Source: Paenisporosarcina indica
GTDB lineage: Bacteria > Bacillota > Bacilli > Bacillales_A > Planococcaceae
Reading direction: 5' to 3'
NCBI RefSeq assembly: GCF_001939075.1
Contig: NZ_MPTA01000002.1
Location: forward strand, 434,001-498,000
DNA: 64,000 nucleotides
The first letter of the stretch is position 1, and every line of letters begins with the position of its first letter. Made by a program: the position numbers and the translations under genes. Of this stretch, positions 48,929 through 57,293 are shown one piece after another. The notes beneath the pieces were generated by a model, which searched no databases, was not told the DNA's origin, and saw only the letters and a program-made list of their open reading frames with translations.

Positions 48929-49948
48929 CTAAATTTTTCGATGTTTTTTGAGTGCTACTATATTAAGCACGATAAAGACGACTGCAAAACCCATCAGTGC
49001 TAGTATGTCAAACTGCACGTCGCCTAAACCTTGCCCTTTGTACATCACACTTTTCAAGGCGTTTGCCCCGTATGAAATGGGCATTACATTGGAGAACATT
49101 TGTAACCATTCCGGCATTCCCGAAATCGGAATAATCCCAGTGAAAAAGACTTGAGGAATGATGACTAATGGGATGAATTGAATCATTTGAAATTCCGATG
49201 TAGCAAATGAAGATAATAGAATCCCTAGGCTAAGTGCAACCAGTGCGATTAATAGATTGATGAGTAGAACATGCCACATCGAACCCTTTAATACCATATC
49301 CAAAACATTTATTGCGTATAGTACTACAATGATGGTTTGAATGACTGCGAATAATCCATAGCCTAATAAATATCCCATCACGATTTCCCATCTTTTGATT
49401 GGGGTCGATAACAACCTCTCGAGTGTTCCTGTCATACGCTCACGTAATAGCCCAATCCCTGAAATTAAAAACACAAAGAAAAAGACAAAAAATCCGACTA
49501 AAATCGGACTGAGTACATCAAAGAAAGATGTGTTTTCATTCCCGTAAACATATGCCATCTCAATTGAAGTGCGATCTTGCGTCAGTGACAGTACTTGTTG
49601 TAGTTTTGCTTGTAACATTTTGGTTTGACTTGGATCCGTATTTTCAAGCGTTAGTTGGAGTTTCTCACCATCAATTTTGAGAATCCCATCTAGATCTTGT
49701 TCCTCCACTAGTTTCTTCAAGGTCGTCGTTTCTTCTATGACCGTCACTTCAAAATCCTGGTCTTCTAGTCTCTCAACTATTTCAAAGCTTCCCCCAATTA
49801 CACCAATGCTTGAAGGCACTTCATTACTGGTAAATAATAAGTGCATGAGTGTTAAAATAAGTAACGGTGCCAAGAACAATAACGCCAGTGTTCGTTTATC
49901 TCGGACAAGTTGTAATACGATGCGTTTAAAGAGAGCTGTGACGCGCAT
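48929..49948 (-). CDS. ABC-2 type exporter permease
   Basis: A 339-residue membrane protein of the ABC-2 type: one N-terminal helix (LALLFLAPLLILTLMHLLF, about 21-39), a large extracellular loop (about 45-140) and five helices from about 150 to 330, with LRERMTGTLERLLSTPIKRW forming the cytoplasmic coupling segment. It pairs with the ATPase upstream, whose last 23 bases overlap this gene. Together they should export a lipid, drug or peptide (linearmycin-/daunorubicin-type exporters are the nearest relatives in architecture). Confidence 0.88.
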   Translation of the reverse strand: MRVTALFKRIVLQLVRDKRTLALLFLAPLLILTLMHLLFTSNEVPSSIGVIGGSFEIVERLEDQDFEVTVIEETTTLKKLVEEQDLDGILKIDGEKLQLTLENTDPSQTKMLQAKLQQVLSLTQDRTSIEMAYVYGNENTSFFDVLSPILVGFFVFFFVFLISGIGLLRERMTGTLERLLSTPIKRWEIVMGYLLGYGLFAVIQTIIVVLYAINVLDMVLKGSMWHVLLINLLIALVALSLGILLSSFATSEFQMIQFIPLVIIPQVFFTGIIPISGMPEWLQMFSNVMPISYGANALKSVMYKGQGLGDVQFDILALMGFAVVFIVLNIVALKKHRKI

Positions 49949-50666
49949 GTGCTTCTCCTCCCGCTTTCAAAAAGACATCTTCCAAGTTTGTAACGTCATA
50001 AATGGCTTTTAGTTCTTGAGGTGAACCCGTTGTAATAACACGGCCTTCTCTGATCATGGTCAACACATCACACTTTTCAGCTTCATCCATGACATGTGTG
50101 GTGACGAGAATTGTTTTTTGTTCTTCCACCTTCAGCCGCACAAGTTCTGTCCAAATGGATTTTCGTAACTCGGGATCGATTCCAACAGTTGGCTCATCCA
50201 AAATCAAAATTTGTGGGTTTTGAATTAATGCGATCGCTAGTGATAATCTTCGTTTCATCCCACCCGAATAGGTTGAGACTCTTTTCTTCAATGCACTTTC
50301 TAGTTGAACCAGTTGCGTCACATACGCAATCCGTTCTTTAACCTCTCTTTTACTCATTAAAAACATGGATGCAAAAAAAGTTAAGTTTTCATAGCCGGTC
50401 AAGTCATGATACAGTGAGTCTGATTGTGCCATGTAGCCAATTTTCTTCAATAAACCAAGGTTTGGAACTCTTTCCCCAAGCATATCAACTGAACCTGTTG
50501 TTGGTACATCCATCCCCACGATAAGCTTGATCAGCGTCGTTTTACCGGATCCAGATGGACCAATCAATCCTACAATTTGACCTTCCTCAGCAGAGAACTC
50601 CACATCTGAAAGAATTGAATGTTTTCCATAACTTTTGGTAACATTTGATACTTGTAAAATGGACAC
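49926..50666 (-). CDS. ABC-2 type exporter ATP-binding protein
   Basis: A 246-residue ABC ATPase from GTG 50666 (VSILQVSNVTKSYGKHS), after GGAGGGGAAGAA; the longer frame precedes that site. Walker A is GPSGSGKTT, the Q-loop lies at GYMAQSDSLY, the signature is YSGGMKRRLS, Walker B is ILILDEPTVGID and the switch His is in TTHVMDEA. The GMKRR form and the DEAEKCDV tail are those of exporter ATPases (DrrA/CcmA-like). The stop overlaps the permease start, so they are translated as a pair. Confidence 0.9.
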   Translation of the reverse strand: MSILQVSNVTKSYGKHSILSDVEFSAEEGQIVGLIGPSGSGKTTLIKLIVGMDVPTTGSVDMLGERVPNLGLLKKIGYMAQSDSLYHDLTGYENLTFFASMFLMSKREVKERIAYVTQLVQLESALKKRVSTYSGGMKRRLSLAIALIQNPQILILDEPTVGIDPELRKSIWTELVRLKVEEQKTILVTTHVMDEAEKCDVLTMIREGRVITTGSPQELKAIYDVTNLEDVFLKAGGEAHARHSSL

Positions 50667-50691
50667 TACTTCTTCCCCTCCTTTATCATGA

Positions 50692-51363
50692 TTAGCCAAC
50701 TCGTTGAACTAACGCCGGAGAATTATTTTTTGGGGAATTTACCATTGATGATACTTCATAAGCTTCAAGGCGGTTATCTTCAAATGGCCGTAATAAATGT
50801 TGTAACACTTTAATGTCTTGAATGGATGGGTCAAGCCAAGTATGCTCGTCTTCTGGCTTAAGGATGACCGGCATACGATCGTGAATGCTGGCCATTAATT
50901 CATTAGGCTCGGTAGTCAAGACTGTACACGTATGAATGGCTTCTCCAGTTGATGATTTCCAGGTTTCCCACAACCCCGCCATTGCAAAAGGTTCTTCCGA
51001 CTTTAATTTAACGAGCATCGGTACCTTATCACGATCCGTTTTCTTCCATTCAAAAAACGAGTCTGCCACAACAAGACAGCGTTTCTTCTTTAATGATTCT
51101 CGAAAACTAGGTTTTTCATGAACAGTCTCTGATCTTGCATTTATCATCTTAAAGCCTATTTTTGAATCTTTTGCCCAAGGTGGCACAAGCCCCCATTTTA
51201 AGTAGCCTAGCCGGTTTTTCGATCCATCGTTGATAACCGTCAGTATGTATTGTGAGGGTGCAATATTATAGCTAGGCTCATAGTCTTCTGCCTCAAAAGT
51301 TGCTTCACCAAATCGTTCTTCCAACTTATTTAAGTTCATAAATAAACTGTAGCGACCACACAT
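50692..51363 (-). CDS. SRAP-family (YedK/HMCES) abasic-site protein
   Basis: A 223-residue SOS-response-associated peptidase family protein. It begins MCGRYSLF; Cys2 is the residue that cross-links to abasic sites after removal of Met. The family landmarks are all present: PSYNIAPSQ (about 30), NARSETVHEKPSFRESLKKK (about 75-94), RCLVVADSFFEWKK with the catalytic Glu (about 96-109) and IHDRMPVIL with the His (about 160). It protects abasic single-stranded DNA by forming a covalent link. It lies just upstream of the ABC pair and overlaps the region before its start. Confidence 0.94.
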   Translation of the reverse strand: MCGRYSLFMNLNKLEERFGEATFEAEDYEPSYNIAPSQYILTVINDGSKNRLGYLKWGLVPPWAKDSKIGFKMINARSETVHEKPSFRESLKKKRCLVVADSFFEWKKTDRDKVPMLVKLKSEEPFAMAGLWETWKSSTGEAIHTCTVLTTEPNELMASIHDRMPVILKPEDEHTWLDPSIQDIKVLQHLLRPFEDNRLEAYEVSSMVNSPKNNSPALVQRVG

Positions 51364-51819
51364 ATAAATTCGCCTCCTTCTTAAGATTCAATTCGTTACG
51401 CATGTTCTATTTCCTCTATTATACGATTAATTGAATGATCAAATTCCCCCGTTGAAAAACAAAAAATGGCCTACCTCTGGTGAGATTGTCGGTTCGCATC
51501 GATTGTTACTAGTGTTTGATAAGCAGTTCAAATATATTCGGTGATGCACCGCAAAGGCTTTTTCAATCAAATTGCATCGTTCCTCAACAAATATAAACCA
51601 TTTATTTTAGGTCCTATTTTATCGGTTCTTTATATTAAACGTATGTGATGGTCTCCGACATTTATAATTTTCTATCTAGTTTTCTAATTGGTTCAAAAGC
51701 GTTAATTTAATTTAAGTTTTTACCTCATAATCCCACTACTAATCAATAGTTTTGAATATAAATAGAAATAAACGGAGATATACGAATAAAATATTTTATA
51801 GAAAGGTTAATGTTAATGC
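51364..51819. other. Intergenic region, nothing recognised
   Basis: About 455 bases between divergent genes. It must contain both promoters; I see no repeat, riboswitch or small gene that I can support. Confidence 0.5.
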
Positions 51820-53176
51820 ATGAGTTTGCAAATTGTAATTACAGTAACTGTATTTCTGATTACCATGTCAGTGATTTTTTGGAGACCTAGAGGTATGAAT
51901 GAGGCATGGCCAGCCTCAATTGGAGCAGCAATCATACTCCTGACTGGAATGGTTTCCTATGGAGACATTCTTGATATCATAAGCAAGATAGGAGGTGCAT
52001 CCGTTACAATAATGGCCACCATCGTCATGGCGGTCATTCTGGAAAGTTTCGGCTTTTTTCATTGGTCTGCTGCAAGGCTTGTGAATTTAGCCAAAGGGTC
52101 AGGTTATCGGTTATATTGGTATATTCAGCTGCTTTGTTTTTTGATGACACTGTTATTTAATAACGATGGAAGTATCTTGATCACTACGCCTATTTTAATT
52201 CTCCTTCTAAAAAATTTGAGACTAAAACCCCATCAGCAAATCCCCTATCTGTTAAGCGGCGCACTTATTGCAACTGCTTCCAGTGCCCCTATTGGGGTAA
52301 GTAATATCGTCAACTTGATTGCTCTAAAAATCGTTCACATGAGTCTATACATGCATACAGCGATGATGTTTGTCCCGGCTACGTTGGGATTAATATTTAT
52401 GTCATGCTTGATGTTTATCGTAATAAAAAACAAAATACCAAAAGAACTGCCTATTTCTGCTGCTGAGATTGAGGAAGCTTTTTTTCACCAAACATTTTCA
52501 TCCCCTAAAATCGGGGATAAACGTTGAAACCAAACGTAAACGGACCAAATTTATGCTAAAAATATTACTATTTGTCTTTGTGATGCGTTGCCTACTTTTT
52601 GTGGCATCTTATGTCGCCATACCAATTGAACTGGTTGCAGTACTCGGATCACTGGTCTTGTTATTTTGGAGATGGTATCACCTGCGGACAAATCCCATCG
52701 ATATCTTGAAAAAAACGCCTTGGCACATCCTAATCTTCGCATTCTCAATGTATGTAATTATATATGGTCTTCACAATATAGGTTTGACTTCTTTACTTGT
52801 CAGTATATGCGAACCAATTGTAAACCAGGGGTTAATTCATGCGAGTTTGATCATGGGAGGACTGGTTTCATTCCTTTCCAATATTTTCAATAATCACCCT
52901 GCATTGATGATTGGCACGATAACTCTTACCGAGATGGGACTTGACCCCATTACACTAAAGACCATCTATCTCGCCAATATCATCGGAAGTGACATGGGAT
53001 CCTTATTATTGCCGATAGGGACACTTGCTTCTCTTATTTGGATGAATATCCTCAGAGAAAACAAGATAAAGGTAACATGGAAAGATTATATGAGCATTTC
53101 ATTCCTTGTCATCCCCCCTACGACTATCGTCTCTCTACTATTATTGTTCTATTGGGTGCAGATGGTATTTGCTTAA
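51820..53176 (+). pseudogene. ArsB/CitM-type ion permease split by a frameshift
   Basis: Two overlapping frames (51820-52527 and 52469-53176) encode the two halves of one roughly 450-residue permease of the ArsB/NhaD/citrate-transporter (IT) superfamily. The N half has PASIGAAIILLTGMVSYGDI, LLFNNDGSILITTPILIL and ASSAPIGVSNIVNLIALKIV, the first ArsB-like pore loop; the C half has SNIFNNHPALMIGTITL and YLANIIGSDMGSLLLPIGTL, the second pore loop. At 52479-52485 a T7 run occurs; with six T the frame reads from EEAFF straight into TKHFHPLKS and restores a single protein. So it is a pseudogene, a sequencing slip, or less likely a frameshift-controlled gene. The substrate would be arsenite, a carboxylate or a cation. 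Confidence 0.8.
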
Positions 53177-53277
53177 AACGTGTGAATAACAATTTTACGC
53201 TTCCAAGATTAGGATGAGGAATATCAAAAATATTAGAGGGATCAGTGGAAATAGCGAACTCCATCATCCACTAACGA

Positions 53278-53310
53278 GAGGTTCTGTTTCTATCAGATCC
53301 TCTTTTTTTT
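53278..53310 (+). terminator. Terminator of the split permease
   Basis: GAGGTTCTG pairs with CAGATCCTC around a 7-base loop (one mismatch), then eight T. Confidence 0.8.
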
Positions 53311-53331
53311 ATTACTGAATTAAATTATTCG

Positions 53332-53362
53332 AAAAAAAACCAACTTCTTATTTAGAAGTTGG
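53332..53362 (-). terminator. Terminator of the MFS gene, overlapping its stop
   Basis: On the minus strand CCAACTTC pairs with GAAGTTGG around a 7-base loop that contains the stop codon, then TTTTTTTTC. Confidence 0.75.
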
Positions 53363-54520
53363 CTTTCGTATGATTACTTTATAATAGATGGTGACAAGTA
53401 CAACAAAAATCGCAATAAATAAATACACATCTGAATAGCCGAATGCCCCTGCAACAATCCCTAAAACAAACGAACCGGCGGCCAGGCCAGAATCATATAA
53501 CGTGAAAAATGTAGCCGTTGCATATGCACTTCGTTTGTTTGGTGAAGCCTGAAGTGCCAGTGTTTGAAAACTAGGTAATAGGGTTCCGTAGCCTAATCCC
53601 ACAAGCGCACCAGCGATCAGAAACATCGATGGGCTAGTTGTAATACTTAGTATATATAATCCGAATGCGTAAATAATAAGGGATGGGATAATTACAATAT
53701 TCGGACCCATCGAATCGAATAGCCTTCCGGTTATTGGTCTAGAGACAATCATCGCAGCTGCAAATACAACAAAGAAGAAACTGGCGACTTGAACCATATC
53801 CAAAGATTGACCGTAAACCGAAATGAACGACATGATACTTGCGTATGAAAAAGCAACCAACATCCCTACCGTTGAAATAGCGATTGCTTTTTTCTCAAAT
53901 AAATCAGACCATGATAATTTGCGCTTCTCCATATTTAGAGGAACCACTTCTTCAGTGACTTGGACTAATAAACTACAAACCATCCCTATCACGGTAATCA
54001 CCCCAAATATAAGAAAAATCAAGGTGTATGAAATAATCGGTTGTAATGTTAATGCAAGAAACGGACCAGCAACCATCGCTAAATTCATCGACATCCCGAA
54101 ATAACCAAGTCCCTCGCCTCGTCGCTCGGGAGGCACAAGATCGGCAGCAATGGATAAAGTCACGGTTGTTGCAATACTGAATGAAATCCCATGGATAAAC
54201 CGTAAAATGAGTAGGATCGTAATGTCATCCGTAATCATGTATGAAAATGTAGATACGGCAAATGCGGTCATACTTATGACCAGCATTCTTTTTCTACCGA
54301 ACTTTTCTAATATCATTCCGGAAAAAGGTCTGACGATGATGACTGACAAGAGGAAGATTGTTGTGGCAAGACCCGCTTGTGTGACCGTTCCACCAGGTAA
54401 ATCTAAAACATATAGAGGAAACATGGTCAGAAAGCCATAAAAGGCTATGAAAATAAAGAAGTTACTAACCGAGATATTGATAAAGTCTTTTGTAAAGATA
54501 GGTTTTTTATTTGATGCCAT
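53348..54520 (-). CDS. Major facilitator superfamily transporter
   Basis: A 390-residue MFS transporter with twelve predicted helices, starting at ATG 54520 (MASNKKPIFTKDFINISVSN). The loop 2-3 signature is seen as RPFSGMILEKFGRKRMLVIS (about 67-86), and the loop 8-9 equivalent as RPITGRLFDSMGPN. DHA1-type drug exporters have this layout. Its start overlaps the stop of the MarR gene by 14 bases, so the pair is translationally coupled; a MarR-regulated drug efflux pump is the simplest reading. The substrate is unknown. Confidence 0.88.
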   Translation of the reverse strand: MASNKKPIFTKDFINISVSNFFIFIAFYGFLTMFPLYVLDLPGGTVTQAGLATTIFLLSVIIVRPFSGMILEKFGRKRMLVISMTAFAVSTFSYMITDDITILLILRFIHGISFSIATTVTLSIAADLVPPERRGEGLGYFGMSMNLAMVAGPFLALTLQPIISYTLIFLIFGVITVIGMVCSLLVQVTEEVVPLNMEKRKLSWSDLFEKKAIAISTVGMLVAFSYASIMSFISVYGQSLDMVQVASFFFVVFAAAMIVSRPITGRLFDSMGPNIVIIPSLIIYAFGLYILSITTSPSMFLIAGALVGLGYGTLLPSFQTLALQASPNKRSAYATATFFTLYDSGLAAGSFVLGIVAGAFGYSDVYLFIAIFVVLVTIYYKVIIRKPTSK

Positions 54521-54938
54521 CGGTTTCACCACTTCCACTAATCTTGTTAAGAAGGAATGCTAATTGAATACGTTCTTCTTCTGACAAAGCTTGTAACATC
54601 GTTTGTTCCAGCTTTTCAATGCGAGTCTCAATCCGTGGAATCAAGTCTTTTGCATGTTCCGTCAGTTGAACAATTCTTTCTCTTTTATCCTTCCCTTCTT
54701 TTCGGATAATTAGTTTGCGCTCTTCCAATTTCACCAATGTTCTAGTAACCGTAGGTGCTTCAACATTTAGATACTGCCAAATTTCTGTTTGTGTCATGGA
54801 TCCCAAGCGATTTAGGCAAAATAATAAAGACCATTGTGCACTATACAGCCCAAATTCTTTTAATGCTTCGTTGACTTCTTTCATGGATAGTCTCGACTTT
54901 TGATGTATGTCATGGAATATTGTATTTGTCATGGTCAT
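54507..54938 (-). CDS. MarR-family transcriptional regulator
   Basis: A 143-residue MarR regulator: helices LSMKEVNEALKEFGLYSAQW and LLFCLNRLGSMTQTEIWQYL, then the recognition helix and wing NVEAPTVTRTLVKLEERKLI and IRKEGKDKRERIVQLTEHAK. A TTACCTAGGTAA palindrome between its promoter and start suggests that it represses its own operon, which includes the MFS pump. Ligand unknown. Confidence 0.9.
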   Translation of the reverse strand: MTMTNTIFHDIHQKSRLSMKEVNEALKEFGLYSAQWSLLFCLNRLGSMTQTEIWQYLNVEAPTVTRTLVKLEERKLIIRKEGKDKRERIVQLTEHAKDLIPRIETRIEKLEQTMLQALSEEERIQLAFLLNKISGSGETDGIK

Positions 54939-54954
54939 CTCTTCTCTAATTTAT

Positions 54955-54966
54955 TTACCTAGGTAA
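54955..54966. promoter_or_regulatory. MarR operator palindrome
   Basis: TTACCTAGGTAA is a perfect 12-bp palindrome just before the marR start on the minus strand and downstream of its -10 box. Confidence 0.7.
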
Positions 54967-54982
54967 GTATTTTGTATTTCTC

Positions 54983-55011
54983 AGTATAGTATCCTTTTTT
55001 CTTGATGTAAA
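54983..55011 (-). promoter_or_regulatory. SigA-type promoter of the marR-MFS operon
   Basis: On the minus strand TTTACA (55006-55011), a 17-base spacer and TATACT (54983-54988), followed by the operator palindrome. Confidence 0.7.
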
Positions 55012-55036
55012 GAAAAAAACCTGCGGATGCAGGTTT
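55012..55036 (-). terminator. Terminator of the germination operon
   Basis: On the minus strand AAACCTGC pairs with GCAGGTTT around ATCC, followed by a T run. It lies about 50 bases after the GerC-type stop and directly abuts the marR promoter. Confidence 0.8.
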
Positions 55037-55085
55037 CAGACAAATTATAAAATTCCCATAAAGTAAGGCAAACCGATTGATACCA

Positions 55086-56186
55086 TTATTTTACGGCACC
55101 AATATTTACAATTTCAATATTAACAACAACGTCAAACTTTGCTTTTTCTAATAGTTGCTCTGTTAGCTCATTTGTCCACTTGCCTTGGTGCTTCATTCTC
55201 AATGTTTCTAAAAGCCCAATAGGATCAACTTTATCTTTTTTAAACTTTGCTATTAATTCTGCTATTTTCATTTCCAGTCTTTCCTCAACACTTTTTTCAA
55301 GTTTTCTTAAATCTTTACTCGATGTTATTTTTATTGGACCTTTGTATTCGTCCAATGCACTTTCCAAATTTAGCTTAATCGTAATTTTTGGAGAATCAAA
55401 GTTATTATTGCTTTTATATTTCACATCAGCTTTGATAAATTCAAGAGCTACAACTTCTTCTTCACTCAAGTTGAAGTTGAATGGTGCAATTTTTTTCATG
55501 CCTGATAGTGCTTGGGTGAGTTTCCCATCATCTTGCTCTAAAGTATCCACCATGTGATTCCCATCAAACAATGCGATTTTTGAAATTTCAGGTTGACCTT
55601 CCGTCACTTCTAAATATGGAACAGTTGGTGAAATAGTAGGATCTGTTGATTTAGCTATAAATATATGCAGATCTGTAAACGGACTAAAAGTTGTATAGAG
55701 TTTTGGTTCAAAAAGGTTAGTCAAATAAACATTGGTATTTGGTTTGTCCGGATAATCCGCGGTCAGAACATCTCCTGCATTATCCTTCACTATACCTAAA
55801 CGTACGGTTTCACGTACATCTGCATCACGATATAAATAGTGCACAATTTCAATCATTTTTCCTTTTTTGGCAAACTCTTCGCTAAATAAGACCACACGGA
55901 GCTGACTAAGACTAGCCATTCGATCTGCTTTAGCAGAAATTTGAACCAAACCTTCTGTTATTAGCGTTGCTTCAATTGTATAAGACTGCGTATGTTCTTT
56001 TGCATCGGGAGAGGGCTGAGGAGCTATGACCGTCATTTTCATCTTTTTCTCGTCTATGTAGTCGAATGCAATAACACCGATCATCGCCAATTCTTCCAGC
56101 GCCGGTTGGGTTTCATCGCTTTCCAACGTACAACCTGAACAGACGATTAAAGAGACAACAAATATAAACCATCTTACTTTTGTCAT
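55086..56186 (-). CDS. Ger(x)C-family spore germination lipoprotein
   Basis: A 366-residue lipoprotein with lipobox LIVCSGC (Cys19). The GerC pattern is seen: ELAMIGVIAFDYIDEKKMKM (about 31-50), SAKADRMASLSQLRVVLFSE (about 88-107), FAKKGKMIEIVHYLYRDADV and the C-terminal KFKKDKVDPIGLLETLRMKH. GerC-type proteins are the lipoprotein subunits of germinant receptors in the spore inner membrane. Its start lies inside the 3' end of the GerB-type gene (74-base overlap). Last gene of a three-gene operon. Confidence 0.92.
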   Translation of the reverse strand: MTKVRWFIFVVSLIVCSGCTLESDETQPALEELAMIGVIAFDYIDEKKMKMTVIAPQPSPDAKEHTQSYTIEATLITEGLVQISAKADRMASLSQLRVVLFSEEFAKKGKMIEIVHYLYRDADVRETVRLGIVKDNAGDVLTADYPDKPNTNVYLTNLFEPKLYTTFSPFTDLHIFIAKSTDPTISPTVPYLEVTEGQPEISKIALFDGNHMVDTLEQDDGKLTQALSGMKKIAPFNFNLSEEEVVALEFIKADVKYKSNNNFDSPKITIKLNLESALDEYKGPIKITSSKDLRKLEKSVEERLEMKIAELIAKFKKDKVDPIGLLETLRMKHQGKWTNELTEQLLEKAKFDVVVNIEIVNIGAVK

Positions 56187-57267
56187 TGGAACCCCTCCCT
56201 TTTCTCGATTTGATCATGTGCACGAGACTCAATAGATTCGGCCAAAGTATCAGTGCGTAGCTAGCGTAAAATGCATGTCCGTAAATTTTTTCTTCTTGCG
56301 ATTGCGAAAGTGGAATAAAGACCATCACAGTGATTATTACGGCGATAATGTATAGGTGTGCTGCATGTTTTTTGGACCGCAACGACTCTATTCCTTCCTT
56401 CAACACCCATAGATAAGCAGATACTGTAGATAAAATTAAGAAGACCCAAAACGTAATTCCAATGGTATCGATTTTTTCAAGAAATGATAATTCAACGTAC
56501 TTAAATAAATTCAAAACTGGATATAAGACGTTTTTTAGTTGCCACTCTGAAAAATGGATCACACTGACCATGCTTATGAGGAAATAAAAAAAGATGGATA
56601 TCCAGATCCCAATCGATGCATGTTTAAAAACTTTTTTTTGATTAATAATATAAGGAAAATAGAACATCAATAATTCATACCCGACAATGGAGGAATACCC
56701 TTCTTTTGTTGCAGCTAAAAATTCCTTTCCAGTGAAGTTAAATAAAGGCAAAAGATGAGTGATTTTCCCTTCTTCTAACCCCCACCTTAAAAGATAAACC
56801 ATTGGTGAAGTCAAGAAAAACGCAATGATACAAAAACGAGCGACAGACTTTATTCCTCGTTTTGCTATAAATACCGCTACGAGCATTAACATAATGAGAG
56901 GTCCGGTTAGGGTTCTGTAGGGGAAAGCTACCAATTGAATCATTTCAAGATAACGCTCTACTGTAGCAGCCATTAATATACAACCTATGATAATTAGAAC
57001 CATATTAATTGTTTTCCCCATAATTCGTCCGAATAAAATTTCGTGTATCTTAAACAGACTGTCTTCTTTATATTTCCCTGCAAGCCAGATCATTGGGATT
57101 ATGGTTACATTTGCAATGATTCCAAAAAAAATGGGGAGCCACCACTGACTGTATCCAACAGCACTTAGTTGATAAGGAAACGACAGCAACCCCATGGCAA
57201 TCATGACATTTTGCACAAGAAATACAACGTGATAGCCATTTAATACTTTTGGTTTTAAGGCATCCAG
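56113..57267 (-). CDS. GerB-family spore germination permease-like protein
   Basis: A polytopic membrane protein of the APC superfamily with about ten helices. The common start (GTG 57216) would remove the first helix. In the same frame upstream lies DALKPKVLNGYHVVFLVQNV, typical of GerB, and the only start candidate is CTG 57267, six bases after AAGGGGTGA. I adopt it, giving 384 residues, with moderate confidence. Further motifs: GLLSFPYQLSAVGYSQWWL, YLEMIQLVAFPYRTLTGPL. GerB forms the membrane channel or binding subunit of the receptor. The C terminus after SRKGRGSNDKS overlaps the next gene. Confidence 0.88.
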   Translation of the reverse strand: MDALKPKVLNGYHVVFLVQNVMIAMGLLSFPYQLSAVGYSQWWLPIFFGIIANVTIIPMIWLAGKYKEDSLFKIHEILFGRIMGKTINMVLIIIGCILMAATVERYLEMIQLVAFPYRTLTGPLIMLMLVAVFIAKRGIKSVARFCIIAFFLTSPMVYLLRWGLEEGKITHLLPLFNFTGKEFLAATKEGYSSIVGYELLMFYFPYIINQKKVFKHASIGIWISIFFYFLISMVSVIHFSEWQLKNVLYPVLNLFKYVELSFLEKIDTIGITFWVFLILSTVSAYLWVLKEGIESLRSKKHAAHLYIIAVIITVMVFIPLSQSQEEKIYGHAFYASYALILWPNLLSLVHMIKSRKGRGSNDKSKMVYICCLFNRLFRLYVGKR

Positions 57268-57293
57268 TGAGACTCACCCCTTTATGATCAATT

